Below, in pieces: positions 17,274-26,169 of a stretch of DNA of 64,000 nucleotides. The stretch covers positions 186,001-250,000 of the forward strand of contig NZ_QFYR01000005.1 of NCBI RefSeq assembly GCF_003254705.1. Reading direction: 5' to 3'. Both the position numbers and the translations under genes were made by a program. The stretch's first letter is position 1; each line of letters opens with the position of its first letter. Under the pieces are notes generated by a model. That model was given only the letters and a program-made list of their open reading frames with translations. It was not told the DNA's origin and ran no database searches. The stretch comes from Phenylobacterium deserti (GTDB taxonomy: Bacteria; Pseudomonadota; Alphaproteobacteria; Caulobacterales; Caulobacteraceae).

Positions 17274-17534
17274 TCAGGCCGAGCGAATTTCGACCGGGGC
17301 GAGCTGCAGGGTGATCCTGTGCTTGTCGGTGGTCATGGAGAGCACGCGCACCGATGCCGAAAGGCCCTTAGCCGTGGCTTGATGCACATCGGCCGTGCGC
17401 AGGGCATCGGTCAGCCGTCGCAGCAGCACACGGTCGTTGGCGGCTTTGATGGTGAGCTTCGCCGGCTTGCTGGTGATGTCCCAGTCGGTTTCGACAACCG
17501 GGATCTGCACGCCAGCGATGATAAGGTCGCGCAT
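17274..17534 (-). CDS. Small hypothetical protein (86 aa)
   Basis: I start at the ATG at 17534 (MRDLIIAGVQ); a longer frame reaches 17591 but adds unlikely residues. The protein alternates strands and charged turns (IPVVETDWDITSKPAKLTIK, VLSMTTDKHRITLQLAPVEI), suggesting a small beta sandwich or an OB/PilZ-like fold, but no signature is clear. No signal peptide or TM segment. Its stop is 4 bp from the convergent ruvX stop. Confidence 0.6.
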   Translation of the reverse strand: MRDLIIAGVQIPVVETDWDITSKPAKLTIKAANDRVLLRRLTDALRTADVHQATAKGLSASVRVLSMTTDKHRITLQLAPVEIRSA

Positions 17535-17620
17535 GGCAGAACACGGTAGCTCTGAAGTGTGTCCGGAACGTTGATCCGTCGGCGCCGCCACAGGGTGGCG
17601 GCGCCATGGGCCCGGTGGGC

Positions 17621-18517
17621 TCAGGCCAGGAAGATCCAGCTGCCGGTCAAGCTGGCCTGGGAGACGCCCGCGAGAACCATCTGGTCACCGCCGCCCAGGT
17701 CGATGACCGTATCCGCGCCGACCTGCGAGACGCTGTAGACCTGCCCGAGGTCCAGTTGGATGCGATCGCCCTCGGCCAAATTGAAATCCGTGATGCGGTC
17801 CAGCCCGGCGCCGGCCGACTGGTGGAAGATGTCGGCCCCGGCCCCGCCGGTGATCGTGTCCGAGCCACGGTCGCCGGAGAGCCAGTCGGCGCCCCCGCCA
17901 CCCAACAGGACGTCGTCGTCCTGGCCGCCGCGGATGGTCTCCGCCCCCGAGCCGCCGTTCAGCGTATCCGCGCCGATGTTGCCGTAGAGCACGCCTGATC
18001 CCGCGTGAGCGGTGATGCGGTCGGCACCCTTGCCGCCCACCAGCCAGTCGCCGCCGCCGGAGCCGCCGTCGATGACGTCGTCACCCTGGTTGCCGTTGAA
18101 GAACTCGAAGCCAGCGCCGCCTTGCATGGTGTCGTTGCCGTCGTAGCCGCTGACCAGAACGCCGACCTGGGTTTGCACGGTGATGGTGTCCGGGCCCGAC
18201 AGCAGGCTTGTGAGCAGGACGGTGGGCTCAACCGTATCGAGGTAGTCGGCAAACGTCGCGACCGGCAGGGCGATGTTCGAAAGCGAGAAGGCCAAGGCGC
18301 CGCCGTGGGTGATCTGCAGGCCCGTGACGGTGCCGCCCACCGGCTCTCCAAAGCTGTCGTAGGTGAATCCAGTCCCCGTGATCGTCAGACGGCTTCCATC
18401 GCTCAAGTCACCGACGATCTGCGTCGAACTCGCACTGGCCGCGACCGCTTCAGGGGGATTGTTCGGATCGATGGTCGCGAGGTAGGCGAATTCGCTGCCG
18501 AGGGTCAGGGCGGCCAT
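17621..18517 (-). CDS. RTX calcium-binding repeat protein, likely type I secreted
   Basis: 298 aa, without an N-terminal signal. Residues ~1-125 are a beta-rich domain (SRLTITGTGFTYDSFGEPVG, GTVTGLQITHGGALAFSLSN) of unknown role. Residues ~125-235 hold glycine-rich nonapeptide Ca-binding repeats (GYDGNDTMQGGAG, GNQGDDVIDGGSG, GGQDDDVLLGGGGADWLSGD). The last ~65 aa (DRITDFNLAEGDRIQLDLG, then GADTVIDLGGGDQMVLAGV) are a type I secretion C-terminal block nearly shared with the first GH16 protein at 53.7-55.8 kb. No secretion ATPase or HlyD gene is in the window. Probably secreted to the medium or cell surface. Confidence 0.85.
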   Translation of the reverse strand: MAALTLGSEFAYLATIDPNNPPEAVAASASSTQIVGDLSDGSRLTITGTGFTYDSFGEPVGGTVTGLQITHGGALAFSLSNIALPVATFADYLDTVEPTVLLTSLLSGPDTITVQTQVGVLVSGYDGNDTMQGGAGFEFFNGNQGDDVIDGGSGGGDWLVGGKGADRITAHAGSGVLYGNIGADTLNGGSGAETIRGGQDDDVLLGGGGADWLSGDRGSDTITGGAGADIFHQSAGAGLDRITDFNLAEGDRIQLDLGQVYSVSQVGADTVIDLGGGDQMVLAGVSQASLTGSWIFLA

Positions 18518-18693
18518 GGGTGCGGGCTCCGTTGCGTCTCAGGTGGGTTGCATGCGCTCCCGGACGTCACGCCGAGAACGACGTTCTTTCCGGAAACGAG
18601 GCCCGAGCGCGCCACCAGAAGTTTTGTTCCTCAACCCCTGCAGGTTCGGAGGTTCTTCCCTCCCCGGTCGAACCCGCATAAGAGCCAGCTTCC

Positions 18694-19674
18694 ATGAGCA
18701 CGCCGGCGCCTGGCCTGAACGAAGTCCTCCAGCGGACCTTCGCGTTTCCCAAGCCGCACTTCCTGTCCGTCACCGACCTTAACGAGGTCGAGGTGGCGAA
18801 CCTGCTGGACCTTGCCGAAAGCTTCGTGGCGCTGAACCGCCAGACGTCCAAGAAGCTGGACCTGCTGGCTGGTCGCACGCTGATGAACCTGTTCTTCGAG
18901 AACTCGACCCGGACCCAGAGCTCGTTCGAGTTGGCCGGCAAGCGTCTGGGCGCGGACGTGGTCAATATGAGCCCGCGCTCCTCCTCCATCGCCAAGGGCG
19001 AGACCCTGATCGACACGGCGGTGACGCTGAACGCGATGCAGCCGGATTTGCTGGTGGTGCGGCACGCCTCGTCGGGCGCCGCCTCCTTGCTCTCCCAGAA
19101 GGTCACCTGCTCAGTCGTCAACGCCGGCGACGGCCAGCACGAGCACCCGACGCAGGCGCTGCTGGACGCCCTGTCCATGCGCCGGGCCTGCGGGCGGATC
19201 GCCGGCCTGAAGGTCGCCATCTGCGGCGACATCGCCCACAGCCGGGTGGCCCGCTCCAACATCGCCATGCTGCAGATGCTGGGTGCGGAGGTCCGCCTTG
19301 TCGGGCCGCCCACCCTGATGCCGAGCCAGGTGGATCGGTGGAACGTCGCCGTGCACCACGACATGCGCAAGGGCATCGCCGGTTGCGACGTGGTCATGAT
19401 GCTGCGCCTGCAGCTCGAGCGGATGGACGGGGTCATGGCGCCGTCGCAGCGCGAGTACTTCCGCTTCTGGGGCCTGGATCGCGAGAAGCTGGCCCATGCC
19501 GCGCCGAACGTGAAGGTCATGCATCCCGGCCCGATGAACCGCGGTGTGGAGATCGACTCCGACGTGGCCGATGACCTGACGGTCAGCCTGATCCAGGACC
19601 AGGTGGAGATGGGTGTGGCGGCGCGCATGGCGGTGCTCGCCACACTCGCCGCCCGACTGGACAACGAGCGCTGA
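18694..19674 (+). CDS. pyrB: Aspartate carbamoyltransferase catalytic subunit
   Basis: 326 aa. Carbamoyl-phosphate site [20 protein letters not shown], then [14 protein letters not shown], and the aspartate-binding [13 protein letters not shown]-terminal [13 protein letters not shown] is diagnostic. It makes N-carbamoylaspartate, the committed step of pyrimidine synthesis. The next gene, 10 bp on, is a dihydroorotase homologue without its metal ligands, the arrangement known in Pseudomonas, where that pseudo-enzyme is needed for the ATCase holoenzyme. No pyrI gene is present. Confidence 0.95.
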   Translation: MSTPAPGLNEVLQRTFAFPKPHFLSVTDLNEVEVANLLDLAESFVALNRQTSKKLDLLAGRTLMNLFFENSTRTQSSFELAGKRLGADVVNMSPRSSSIAKGETLIDTAVTLNAMQPDLLVVRHASSGAASLLSQKVTCSVVNAGDGQHEHPTQALLDALSMRRACGRIAGLKVAICGDIAHSRVARSNIAMLQMLGAEVRLVGPPTLMPSQVDRWNVAVHHDMRKGIAGCDVVMMLRLQLERMDGVMAPSQREYFRFWGLDREKLAHAAPNVKVMHPGPMNRGVEIDSDVADDLTVSLIQDQVEMGVAARMAVLATLAARLDNER

Positions 19675-19684
19675 GGCCGGACCG

Positions 19685-20974
19685 ATGACGCGACCCACCG
19701 CTTTCGCCAACGTCCGCCTGCTCGATCCCGCCAGCAACTACGACGGTCCGGGCGCCGTGCTGGTCACGGAAGGCGTCATCGCCGACGTGATCAAGGGCCA
19801 AGACCTCGGCTCGCTGTCGTCCGACTTCGAAGTGATCGACGGCGCCGGCAAGGCGCTGATGCCGGGCCTCGTCGACCTGCGGGTCAAGACCGGCGAGCCG
19901 GGCGCAGAGCCCAAGGAGACGCTGAAGTCGGCCGCCCGCGCCGCCGCAGCCGGCGGCGTCACCTCCATGGTGGTCCAGCCGGACACCGATCCGGTGGTGG
20001 ACGACCCCGCCATGGTCGACTTCATCCTGCGCCGCGCGCGGGACATCGAACTGGTCAACGTCTATCCCGCCGGCGCGGCCACCAAAGGCGCCGAGGGCCA
20101 GCGGATGGCCGAGATCGGCCTGATGCACGACGCCGGCTGCGTCTATGTCACCGACGCAGACCGGCCCATCATCGACTCCAAGGTCTTCCAGCGGGTGCTG
20201 TCCTACGCCAAGTCATTCGGCGTGATCGTCGCCCACCGGCCCGCGGATCCGTGGTTGAGCAAGGGCGCGGCCGCGACCTCCGGCGAGTTCGCCTCGCGCA
20301 TGGGCCTGCCGAGCGCGCCCGCCGTCGCCGAGCGGATCATGCTGGAGCGCGACCTCGCGTTGGCGGAGGTGACCGGCGCGCGGCTGCTGGTGGACCAACT
20401 CACCACTGCGGGCGCCATCGACACATTGCGACGGGCGCGGGATCGCGGCGTGGCGGCCGTGGCGACCACCTCGATCAACCACCTTTCGTTCAACGAGGTG
20501 GACATCGGCGACTACCGCACCTTCTGCAAAGTCGACCCGCCCTTGCGCGGCGAGGATGATCGGCAGGCGGTGATCGAAGCAGTCGCCTCAGGCCTGATCC
20601 CGATCATCGTCTCGGCCCACTCCCCCGCCCCGGCGGAGGATAAGCGCCTGCCCTACGACGAGGCGGCGCCCGGGGCCGTCGGCCTGCAGACGCTGCTGCC
20701 GGCCCTGCTCACCTTCCATCACGAAGGCCGTATTCCGCTGCTGGACCTGATCCGCACCGTGACCTGCGCCCCGGCCGACCTGCTGGGCCTACCCGCCGGG
20801 CGCCTGGCCAAGGGCGCGCCCGCCGACCTGGTGCTCTGCGACCTCCACGCGCCGCTGATCATCGACGCCGACAAGCTGCTGTCGAAGTCCAAGAACTCGC
20901 CTTTCGACGGCCGGCGGCTGCAGGGTCGGGTGCTCCGCACGGTGGTTGACGGCCGGACGGTATTCCAGGCCTAA
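19685..20974 (+). CDS. pyrX: Dihydroorotase-like protein lacking metal ligands (pseudo-DHOase, PyrC'/PyrX type)
   Basis: 429 aa, ATG at 19685 ten bases after pyrB. The backbone is clearly amidohydrolase/dihydroorotase: ALMPGLVDL, KETLKSAARAAAAGGVTSMV, a STAGSVE-like LTTAGAIDTLRRARDRG, KVDPPLRGEDDRQAVIEAV and a C-terminal KGAPADLVLCD. However every zinc-binding motif is altered: HVH is R66-V-K68, HCED is HRPADP, HVSTAG is QLTTAG, and TDHAPH is SAHSPA. The protein therefore cannot be an ordinary dihydroorotase. In Pseudomonas an inactive PyrC' with the same position binds PyrB to form a dodecamer; I infer the same role and expect a true PyrC elsewhere. Many pipelines would call it active. Confidence 0.9.
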   Translation: MTRPTAFANVRLLDPASNYDGPGAVLVTEGVIADVIKGQDLGSLSSDFEVIDGAGKALMPGLVDLRVKTGEPGAEPKETLKSAARAAAAGGVTSMVVQPDTDPVVDDPAMVDFILRRARDIELVNVYPAGAATKGAEGQRMAEIGLMHDAGCVYVTDADRPIIDSKVFQRVLSYAKSFGVIVAHRPADPWLSKGAAATSGEFASRMGLPSAPAVAERIMLERDLALAEVTGARLLVDQLTTAGAIDTLRRARDRGVAAVATTSINHLSFNEVDIGDYRTFCKVDPPLRGEDDRQAVIEAVASGLIPIIVSAHSPAPAEDKRLPYDEAAPGAVGLQTLLPALLTFHHEGRIPLLDLIRTVTCAPADLLGLPAGRLAKGAPADLVLCDLHAPLIIDADKLLSKSKNSPFDGRRLQGRVLRTVVDGRTVFQA

Positions 20975-21039
20975 TGTTCCCTTTCCGTTCGCTGTCTGCG
21001 GCTAACTAGACTATGATGCTCTTCGATTTGGAGAGCTGA

Positions 21040-21627
21040 ATGACTGATCAGAGGCGCGCGCCGCACTCTGTACCGGACGTTGATGGACCGAGCTGGCGGG
21101 TGATGGCGCGCAAGCAAAGAGCATACAACGAAGCTCAGCACGCAAGCTACGAACGTCGCCGCGCTGACACTGCGGAGTTGGCAGATCGCGTCAACACCGC
21201 TGCTGGCGCCGCACCAGCGATCGTTGCAGGCGTCACAAAAGACGTGGAGGACCTTCACGCAGCGAGAGCCGCTGGGCGTGTGACTGGCGCAATCGGCAAA
21301 GGGCTGGGTCCTGTGCAAGCCGCGACGGGTTACCGCGCAGACCGAGCGGAGGGACGGCCCCAAGACGAAGCGATGATCAAGAACGTCGGTGGCTTAGCAC
21401 TGGGAGCTGCTCTCACCGCCCTAGTCCAAGAGGCTACCCTCCCCATTTGGACGGTGCGCGGCTTGCAAGCTTTGGCCAGTGTCGGCGGGAGCGCCGGAGC
21501 GGCGAAGACGGCAGACGTTTGGGGTAGCGCGAAACGTCGGATCATCGAGGATCCTTATTGGCGAGATAAAGTGCTGAAACTCTCGAGCCCGACCTACTTC
21601 CTGCAGAGCCTCCAGCGTGGGCGGTGA
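21040..21627 (+). CDS. Unknown protein, first gene of a lower-GC two-gene cassette
   Basis: 195 aa, ATG behind GGAGAGCTGA. The N-terminal ~75 aa are charged and probably helical (MARKQRAYNEAQHASYERRR). Residues ~90-160 are Gly/Ala-rich (AIGKGLGPVQAATGYRADR, IKNVGGLALGAALTALVQ, QALASVGGSAGAAKTADVWG), like glycine-zipper regions of membrane-active or toxin proteins, and the C-terminus is basic and aromatic (RRIIEDPYWRDKVLKLSSP). I recognise no family. It overlaps the next gene by 11 bp, and base composition is less GC-rich than pyrC and plsY on either side, which suggests transfer. An effector/immunity pair is one possibility, without direct evidence. Confidence 0.65.
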   Translation: MTDQRRAPHSVPDVDGPSWRVMARKQRAYNEAQHASYERRRADTAELADRVNTAAGAAPAIVAGVTKDVEDLHAARAAGRVTGAIGKGLGPVQAATGYRADRAEGRPQDEAMIKNVGGLALGAALTALVQEATLPIWTVRGLQALASVGGSAGAAKTADVWGSAKRRIIEDPYWRDKVLKLSSPTYFLQSLQRGR

Positions 21628-22129
21628 TCAATCGGGCCACGAGGTTGTCGGGGAGCTTGAGGGGTCGAGAGCTTGGCTAAGCACCGCCTTGTTTGGAGCA
21701 TTGCTGATTCTGCTCTTGAGTACGGCGGCTGAACGCTTTGACCTCGAGATCGGATTGGCGCTGCTGGGCGCTCTTGTCGCCTTATGGCTCTGTTTCAAGG
21801 TGCTCTGGGTGGTCGTGCGGGCATCTGGGATCGCCCTGTACATCGCTGACGATCGATTGTTCGACAGGCTTTCAGGCAAGTCTGCGTCGCTGAAGGATAT
21901 TCGGCTGGTCCGGCGAGAGGACCAGGATGGCAACTTCTTCCGAACACACATCGCGATCGAGGTTGGATCGCCTCTCCCACGAAGCTCAGGGTACATCGTC
22001 ACCGCCCCTCGAGAGACGATCGTCATCCACACTGTGCTCTATCGAACCCCCGCGGCGGAAATGCTCGAGCGACTCGAGCGACGCGGACTGAAGGTCGTGG
22101 GATCGAAGACCAAACTCATAGGTATGTGA
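21617..22129 (+). CDS. Membrane protein with cytoplasmic PH-like domain, second gene of the cassette
   Basis: 170 aa, GTG start inside the preceding gene's last codons. Two hydrophobic segments near residues 19-37 (WLSTALFGALLILLLSTAA) and 44-68 (EIGLALLGALVALWLCFKVL) form a hairpin in the inner membrane. The C-terminal ~100 aa (IALYIADDRLFDRLSGKSAS, LKDIRLVRREDQDGNFFRTH, RETIVIHTVLYRTPAAEMLE) have the strand-rich pattern of a PH-like/DUF304-type domain on the cytoplasmic side. It could be an immunity or regulatory membrane partner of the protein encoded upstream. No known gene name applies. Confidence 0.65.
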   Translation: MGGDQSGHEVVGELEGSRAWLSTALFGALLILLLSTAAERFDLEIGLALLGALVALWLCFKVLWVVVRASGIALYIADDRLFDRLSGKSASLKDIRLVRREDQDGNFFRTHIAIEVGSPLPRSSGYIVTAPRETIVIHTVLYRTPAAEMLERLERRGLKVVGSKTKLIGM

Positions 22130-22191
22130 GGGGTGCTGGCGGTGGCGCGCCAGCAAGGCTATCGACGCTCAAGGCTGTCGGGGGAAAGCGC

Positions 22192-22827
22192 ATGTTCGAT
22201 CTAAGTCCCGTTCTCATCACGGTCGCCCTGGTCGGCGGCTACCTGCTGGGGTCAATCCCGTTCGGGGTGATCGCCACCAAGCTCGGCGGCGCGGGCGATC
22301 TGCGGTCGGTGGGCTCGGGCAACATCGGGGCGACCAACGTCCTGCGCACCGGGCGAAAGGACCTAGCGCTGATCACCCTGCTGGGCGACGGCGGCAAGGG
22401 TGCGGTCGCGGTGCTGATCGGCTGGCTGCTGACCCGCGATGCTCCGGTGACGCAGCAGGCCGCCATGACCTCGCTGGCCGGCGGCTCGGCCTTCCTTGGC
22501 CACCTCTTCCCAGTGTGGCTGGGCTTCAAAGGCGGCAAGGGCGTCGCGACCTTCTTCGGCACCCTGCTCGCCGCCTGCTGGCCGGTGGGGCTGCTGGCGG
22601 GCGCCACCTGGATCGCGATGGCCTTCCTGTTCCGGATCTCGTCGCTGGCGGCGCTGACCGCCTCGGTGCTGGCGCCGGTCTATGTGCACCTGACGGGACG
22701 CCCAGTGGCCTACGCTTGGCTGGCCATCTTCATGGCCGCGCTGATCTACATCCGGCACATTCCAAACATTCAGCGCCTCATCCGCGGCGAGGAGCCGAAG
22801 ATCGGCAAGAAGAAGGACGCGGCGTGA
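22192..22827 (+). CDS. plsY: Glycerol-3-phosphate acyltransferase PlsY
   Basis: 211 aa, ATG at 22192 after GGGGGAAAG; an in-frame upstream start lacks support. Hydrophobic, about five transmembrane segments. The three PlsY signature motifs are present: GSIPFGVIATKLGG with SVGSGNIGATNVLRTG, GDGGKGAVAVLIGWLL, and GHLFPVWLGFKGGKGVATFF. PlsY transfers acyl from acyl-phosphate to glycerol-3-phosphate, the first step of phospholipid synthesis, at the inner membrane. Its stop overlaps the dprA start (GTGA). Confidence 0.95.
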   Translation: MFDLSPVLITVALVGGYLLGSIPFGVIATKLGGAGDLRSVGSGNIGATNVLRTGRKDLALITLLGDGGKGAVAVLIGWLLTRDAPVTQQAAMTSLAGGSAFLGHLFPVWLGFKGGKGVATFFGTLLAACWPVGLLAGATWIAMAFLFRISSLAALTASVLAPVYVHLTGRPVAYAWLAIFMAALIYIRHIPNIQRLIRGEEPKIGKKKDAA

Positions 22828-23912
22828 TCCGCCAGCTGGCGGACGCCGAGCGGCGCGACTGGCTGCGGCTCGCCCGCACGGACAACGTCGGGCCGGTCAC
22901 CTTCGACCACCTGATCGGGCGGTACGGCTCCGCAGCCGAGGCGCTGGCCGCCCTGCCCGGCCTGGCCCAGCGCGGCGGTCGCGCCGGCGCCACCCTTGCT
23001 CCGGAGGCGGAGGCGGAACGGGAGCTAGCCGCCGGCGCCGCCATCGGCGCACGTCTGATCGCCTCGTGCGAGCCGGACTTCCCGCAGGCGCTAGCGGCGC
23101 TGGACCCGGCGCCGCCGCTGATCTGGGTGCGCGGTAACGCAAACCTGCTGAACAAGCCTAGCGTGGCGATCGTCGGTGCACGTGTCGCCTCCGCGGCCGG
23201 GCAGAGGTTCGCCCGGGGTTTGGCGGCCGAGCTTGGCCAAGCGGGCTTGGTCGTCGTGTCCGGCATGGCGCGCGGGATCGACGGCGCGGCGCACGAGGCG
23301 GCCCTGCCCTTCGGAACCGTCGCCGTCCTTGGCGGGGGCGTAGACGACGTCTATCCGCCCGAGCACTCCGGGCTCTACGAGCGGCTTGTCGCTGAAGGCT
23401 GCGTCGTGTCCGAGAGCCCGCCCGGCCGCAAGGCGACGGCCCGCGACTTCCCCCGCCGTAACCGCATCATCTCCGGCCTGTCGCGCGCCGTGGTGGTGGT
23501 GGAGGCGGAATTGCGATCCGGCTCGCTGATCACCGCCCGACTGGCCGCCGAGCAGGGCCGCGATGTCCTGGCGGTGCCAGGCTCGCCGCTGGATCCGCGC
23601 GCCCGCGGCTGCAACGACCTGCTGCGCCAGGGCGCAGCCATTTGCGAAAGCGCGGAGGACGTCCTGCGCGCGCTGGACAGCCCCGGCGGCTGGCGCGAGC
23701 CGCCAGCCGAGCGCTACCGCCCGCCGCCAGGTGAAGCGGACGAGGCTCTGCGCCGGCGCGTGGCGGACCTGCTGTCCCCCACGCCGGTCAGCCGCGACGA
23801 GCTCGTCCGGGCGACCGGCGCGCCCGCCCCGGCGGTGTTCGCGGCGTTGGTTGAGCTATCCCTGGCCGGCCGCGCCGAGCTGCAGCCCGGCGGCATGGTG
23901 GTCGCCGGCTGA
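22824..23912 (+). CDS. dprA: DNA-processing protein DprA
   Basis: 362 aa from a GTG that overlaps the plsY stop by four bases. Residues ~5-65 are the SAM-like N-terminal domain (RLARTDNVGPVTFDHLIGRY). The Rossmann core follows: VAIVGARVASAAGQRFARGL, VVVSGMARGIDGAAHEAAL, TVAVLGGGVDDVYPPEH, FPRRNRIISGLSRAVVVVEA, SGSLITARLAAEQGRDVLAV. The last ~60 residues form a winged-helix domain (VADLLSPTPVSRDELVRATG). DprA binds single-stranded DNA and loads RecA during transformation or related repair. Translation is likely coupled to plsY. Confidence 0.95.
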   Translation: MIRQLADAERRDWLRLARTDNVGPVTFDHLIGRYGSAAEALAALPGLAQRGGRAGATLAPEAEAERELAAGAAIGARLIASCEPDFPQALAALDPAPPLIWVRGNANLLNKPSVAIVGARVASAAGQRFARGLAAELGQAGLVVVSGMARGIDGAAHEAALPFGTVAVLGGGVDDVYPPEHSGLYERLVAEGCVVSESPPGRKATARDFPRRNRIISGLSRAVVVVEAELRSGSLITARLAAEQGRDVLAVPGSPLDPRARGCNDLLRQGAAICESAEDVLRALDSPGGWREPPAERYRPPPGEADEALRRRVADLLSPTPVSRDELVRATGAPAPAVFAALVELSLAGRAELQPGGMVVAG

Positions 23913-23915
23913 GGC

Positions 23916-26096
23916 CTACTGGCTGGGCGCAGGTCCGCCCCCGAAGTCGAAACCCGGGTCGCGGACCTTTCCGCCTCCGAACGTCCAGATGACGCCGGCG
24001 CGCACCTGACGCGTGTCGAATTTGTTCTCGGTCCGCGCCTTCAGCGTCGGCGTGTCGATCACCTGCTTCAGGCGGAAGCTGTGCGCCAGGTCCTGCACCT
24101 GGAAGATCAGGCTCACCCGGTCATTCAGCTTGCGGCGATAGCCCAGGTCGATCGCGGCCGACGGCTCCAGATAGCCCTGAGGCGTGAGCTGCTTGGCGTT
24201 CACGAAGGCGTTCACCTGCAGCAAGTCGTCGGGCGTGATCTGCCAGGACAGGCTGGCCCGGCCCGACGGCGTGAAAGCCGAGCGCGTTTCAGGCGAGCCC
24301 AGCGGCTGCGGCTCGATTTCCGTCCAGCCGAAATTGGTGCTGACGTTGTAGCTGAGCTTCGGATTGAGCTTGCCGTTGAGCACCAGCTCCAGGCCCGCCG
24401 CGCGGCTTTCGGTGATGTTGGCGGAGGTGGTCAGGAAACGTCCGCCGCCGATGTCGCGCACCACGTCGGCGAAGCCGTTCTCCGTTCGGCGATAGTAGAG
24501 AGTGGCGAGAAAGGTGGCGGGGCCGCGGCGCTCGTAGCCGAACTCAAAGGCGCGAGTCTGCTGGGGCTTCAGGTCGGGGTTGCCGGCGCGGAGGTTTAGG
24601 GGATCAAGCAGTACCGGGAAGCTGTTGAACTGCAACGGGTTCGGCCGCTGCACCCGCTCGCTGTAGCTGGCCGTCAGCTTGCGGTCGTCGTCGAGTTTCC
24701 AGCCCAGGTGCAGGCTGGGATAGAGCCGCCGGTAATCGTTCTCAAACTGCTGACTCTGAGTGGCCTGATCGAGGTCGATCTGCACGTCCTCTCCCCGGAC
24801 CCCGGCCAGCACCGAAAGGTCGCCGAAGCGCTGCTCGTAGGTGACGTAGGCCTGGGCCATGGATTGTTCGAAGAGGAACAGATTGGAGAGGCTGGCGTCC
24901 TCCGCCAACGCCGCGCGTGAGCCGCCGCGCAGGCCAAGGTTGCGGTAGCTGTTGTCGTCGAACTGGAGGTCGAAACCGGTTTTCAGGGTGGCCGCCCCGA
25001 TCGGACGCACATAGTCGCCTTTCAGCTGGGTGCGCCGGTAGTCGAAGGTCAGCTCCTGACGATCGTAGGCGTCCGGCCCGATCGGGATGAAGCTCAGGGT
25101 GCGGCCGGCACGGACACGGTCGTCATTGGTCGCCTCGTAGGCGGCGCTCAGGGTCAGCTCCTCGCCCGCCTGGTCGAAGGTGCGCTTGAAGGTGAATGTG
25201 CCCGATCCGTTGGCCCGGATCTGGTGCAGATCAAGGTCGCGTTGAAACGCGCTGGTCAGCCCCCCGGCGGCGTTGGTCTGCGTGACCTGGCTAGGTCCGC
25301 CGACCGTCAGGTCGACGTACATGGCGCGAAGCTCGGCGCTGAGCCGGGTCTTCCTGTCCAGGTCGTAGTCCACAGCGACCCGAGCGGTGTCGAAGTCCAG
25401 GTTGGAATTCAGGTCCTGGACCTGCGCCACGCTGGAGGCCTCGCCGCTTGTCAGATGAAGGCGCTGGCGCTCGTCCGTGGTCAGCTGCTTCTGCGAATCC
25501 TGCCGGATGTTCAGGTCGGCGGTGACGCTTAGACGAGGACTGTTGTAGCCGCCGTTCAGACTGGCGTTCACTCGCCCTTCGTTGGCCACCGTAACCCGCG
25601 CGGAGCCGGTCCGCCCTGCGCCGCGGGACTTCTTGGTGATCAGGTTGATCACGCCCGAGCCGTCGTTACGGAACTCCGCCGAGGGGTTGGTCATCACCTC
25701 CACCCGCTCGATCTGGTTGGCCGGCATGGACTGCAGCGACGAGGCGCGGCTCTCGCCTTCGAACATCGTCGAGGGCTTTCCGTCGACCAGGATGGTGACG
25801 TTGCTGTCTCCGCGCAGGCTGACGTTGCCCTGCACATCCACCTCCACCGACGGGACGTTGCGCAGGGCGTCGCCGATCGAACCTGTCTGCGCCTGCAGGT
25901 CGGCGCCGAGGCTGTAGCTGCGGCGGTCGATGGAGGTCTGGACCTGAGGCGTTTCGGCGGTAACCACCACTTCTCCGACGGCCGTCTCGCCGCTCTTCTG
26001 GGCTGGCGTCTCGGTTGGCGCGGGTGACGGGGCCTGCTGAGCCAGAGCCAGGCTTGGGACGGCCGCGACCGCGGCGAACAGAATGCGCTTACGCAC
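23916..26096 (-). CDS. TonB-dependent outer-membrane receptor
   Basis: 726 aa from GTG 26096, seven bases after GAGGAG; a longer frame to 26135 would hide the signal peptide. Signal peptide VRKRILFAAVAAVPSLALAQ, then a Pro/Thr-rich stretch. The plug domain has GEVVVTAETPQVQTSIDRRS, IGDALRNVPSVEVDVQGNVS, LRGDSNVTILVDGKP and VEVMTNPSAEFRNDGSGVIN. The barrel (residues ~160-726) is the FepA/CirA-like outer membrane beta-barrel family 3 and ends in VIWTFGGGKVRDPG, without the usual terminal Phe. The ligand cannot be read. It is divergent from the BlaI/BlaR-like pair and two BlaI-type operators lie in its promoter region, so it is probably derepressed by the same signal. Confidence 0.88.
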   Translation of the reverse strand: MRKRILFAAVAAVPSLALAQQAPSPAPTETPAQKSGETAVGEVVVTAETPQVQTSIDRRSYSLGADLQAQTGSIGDALRNVPSVEVDVQGNVSLRGDSNVTILVDGKPSTMFEGESRASSLQSMPANQIERVEVMTNPSAEFRNDGSGVINLITKKSRGAGRTGSARVTVANEGRVNASLNGGYNSPRLSVTADLNIRQDSQKQLTTDERQRLHLTSGEASSVAQVQDLNSNLDFDTARVAVDYDLDRKTRLSAELRAMYVDLTVGGPSQVTQTNAAGGLTSAFQRDLDLHQIRANGSGTFTFKRTFDQAGEELTLSAAYEATNDDRVRAGRTLSFIPIGPDAYDRQELTFDYRRTQLKGDYVRPIGAATLKTGFDLQFDDNSYRNLGLRGGSRAALAEDASLSNLFLFEQSMAQAYVTYEQRFGDLSVLAGVRGEDVQIDLDQATQSQQFENDYRRLYPSLHLGWKLDDDRKLTASYSERVQRPNPLQFNSFPVLLDPLNLRAGNPDLKPQQTRAFEFGYERRGPATFLATLYYRRTENGFADVVRDIGGGRFLTTSANITESRAAGLELVLNGKLNPKLSYNVSTNFGWTEIEPQPLGSPETRSAFTPSGRASLSWQITPDDLLQVNAFVNAKQLTPQGYLEPSAAIDLGYRRKLNDRVSLIFQVQDLAHSFRLKQVIDTPTLKARTENKFDTRQVRAGVIWTFGGGKVRDPGFDFGGGPAPSQ

Positions 26097-26146
26097 GACG
26101 AACTCCTCGCTCGGCCGCTCTCCAAGCGCGGCCATTTCGAGCGGGA

Positions 26147-26156
26147 TACAAGTGTA
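26147..26156. promoter_or_regulatory. BlaI/MecI-type operator 1
   Basis: TACAAGTGTA fits TACA-N2-TGTA, the half-site dyad bound by BlaI/MecI repressors, here in the 128-bp gap between the divergent TonB receptor and the BlaI-like gene. Confidence 0.65.
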
Positions 26157-26169
26157 CTCCGAGTTGGAT

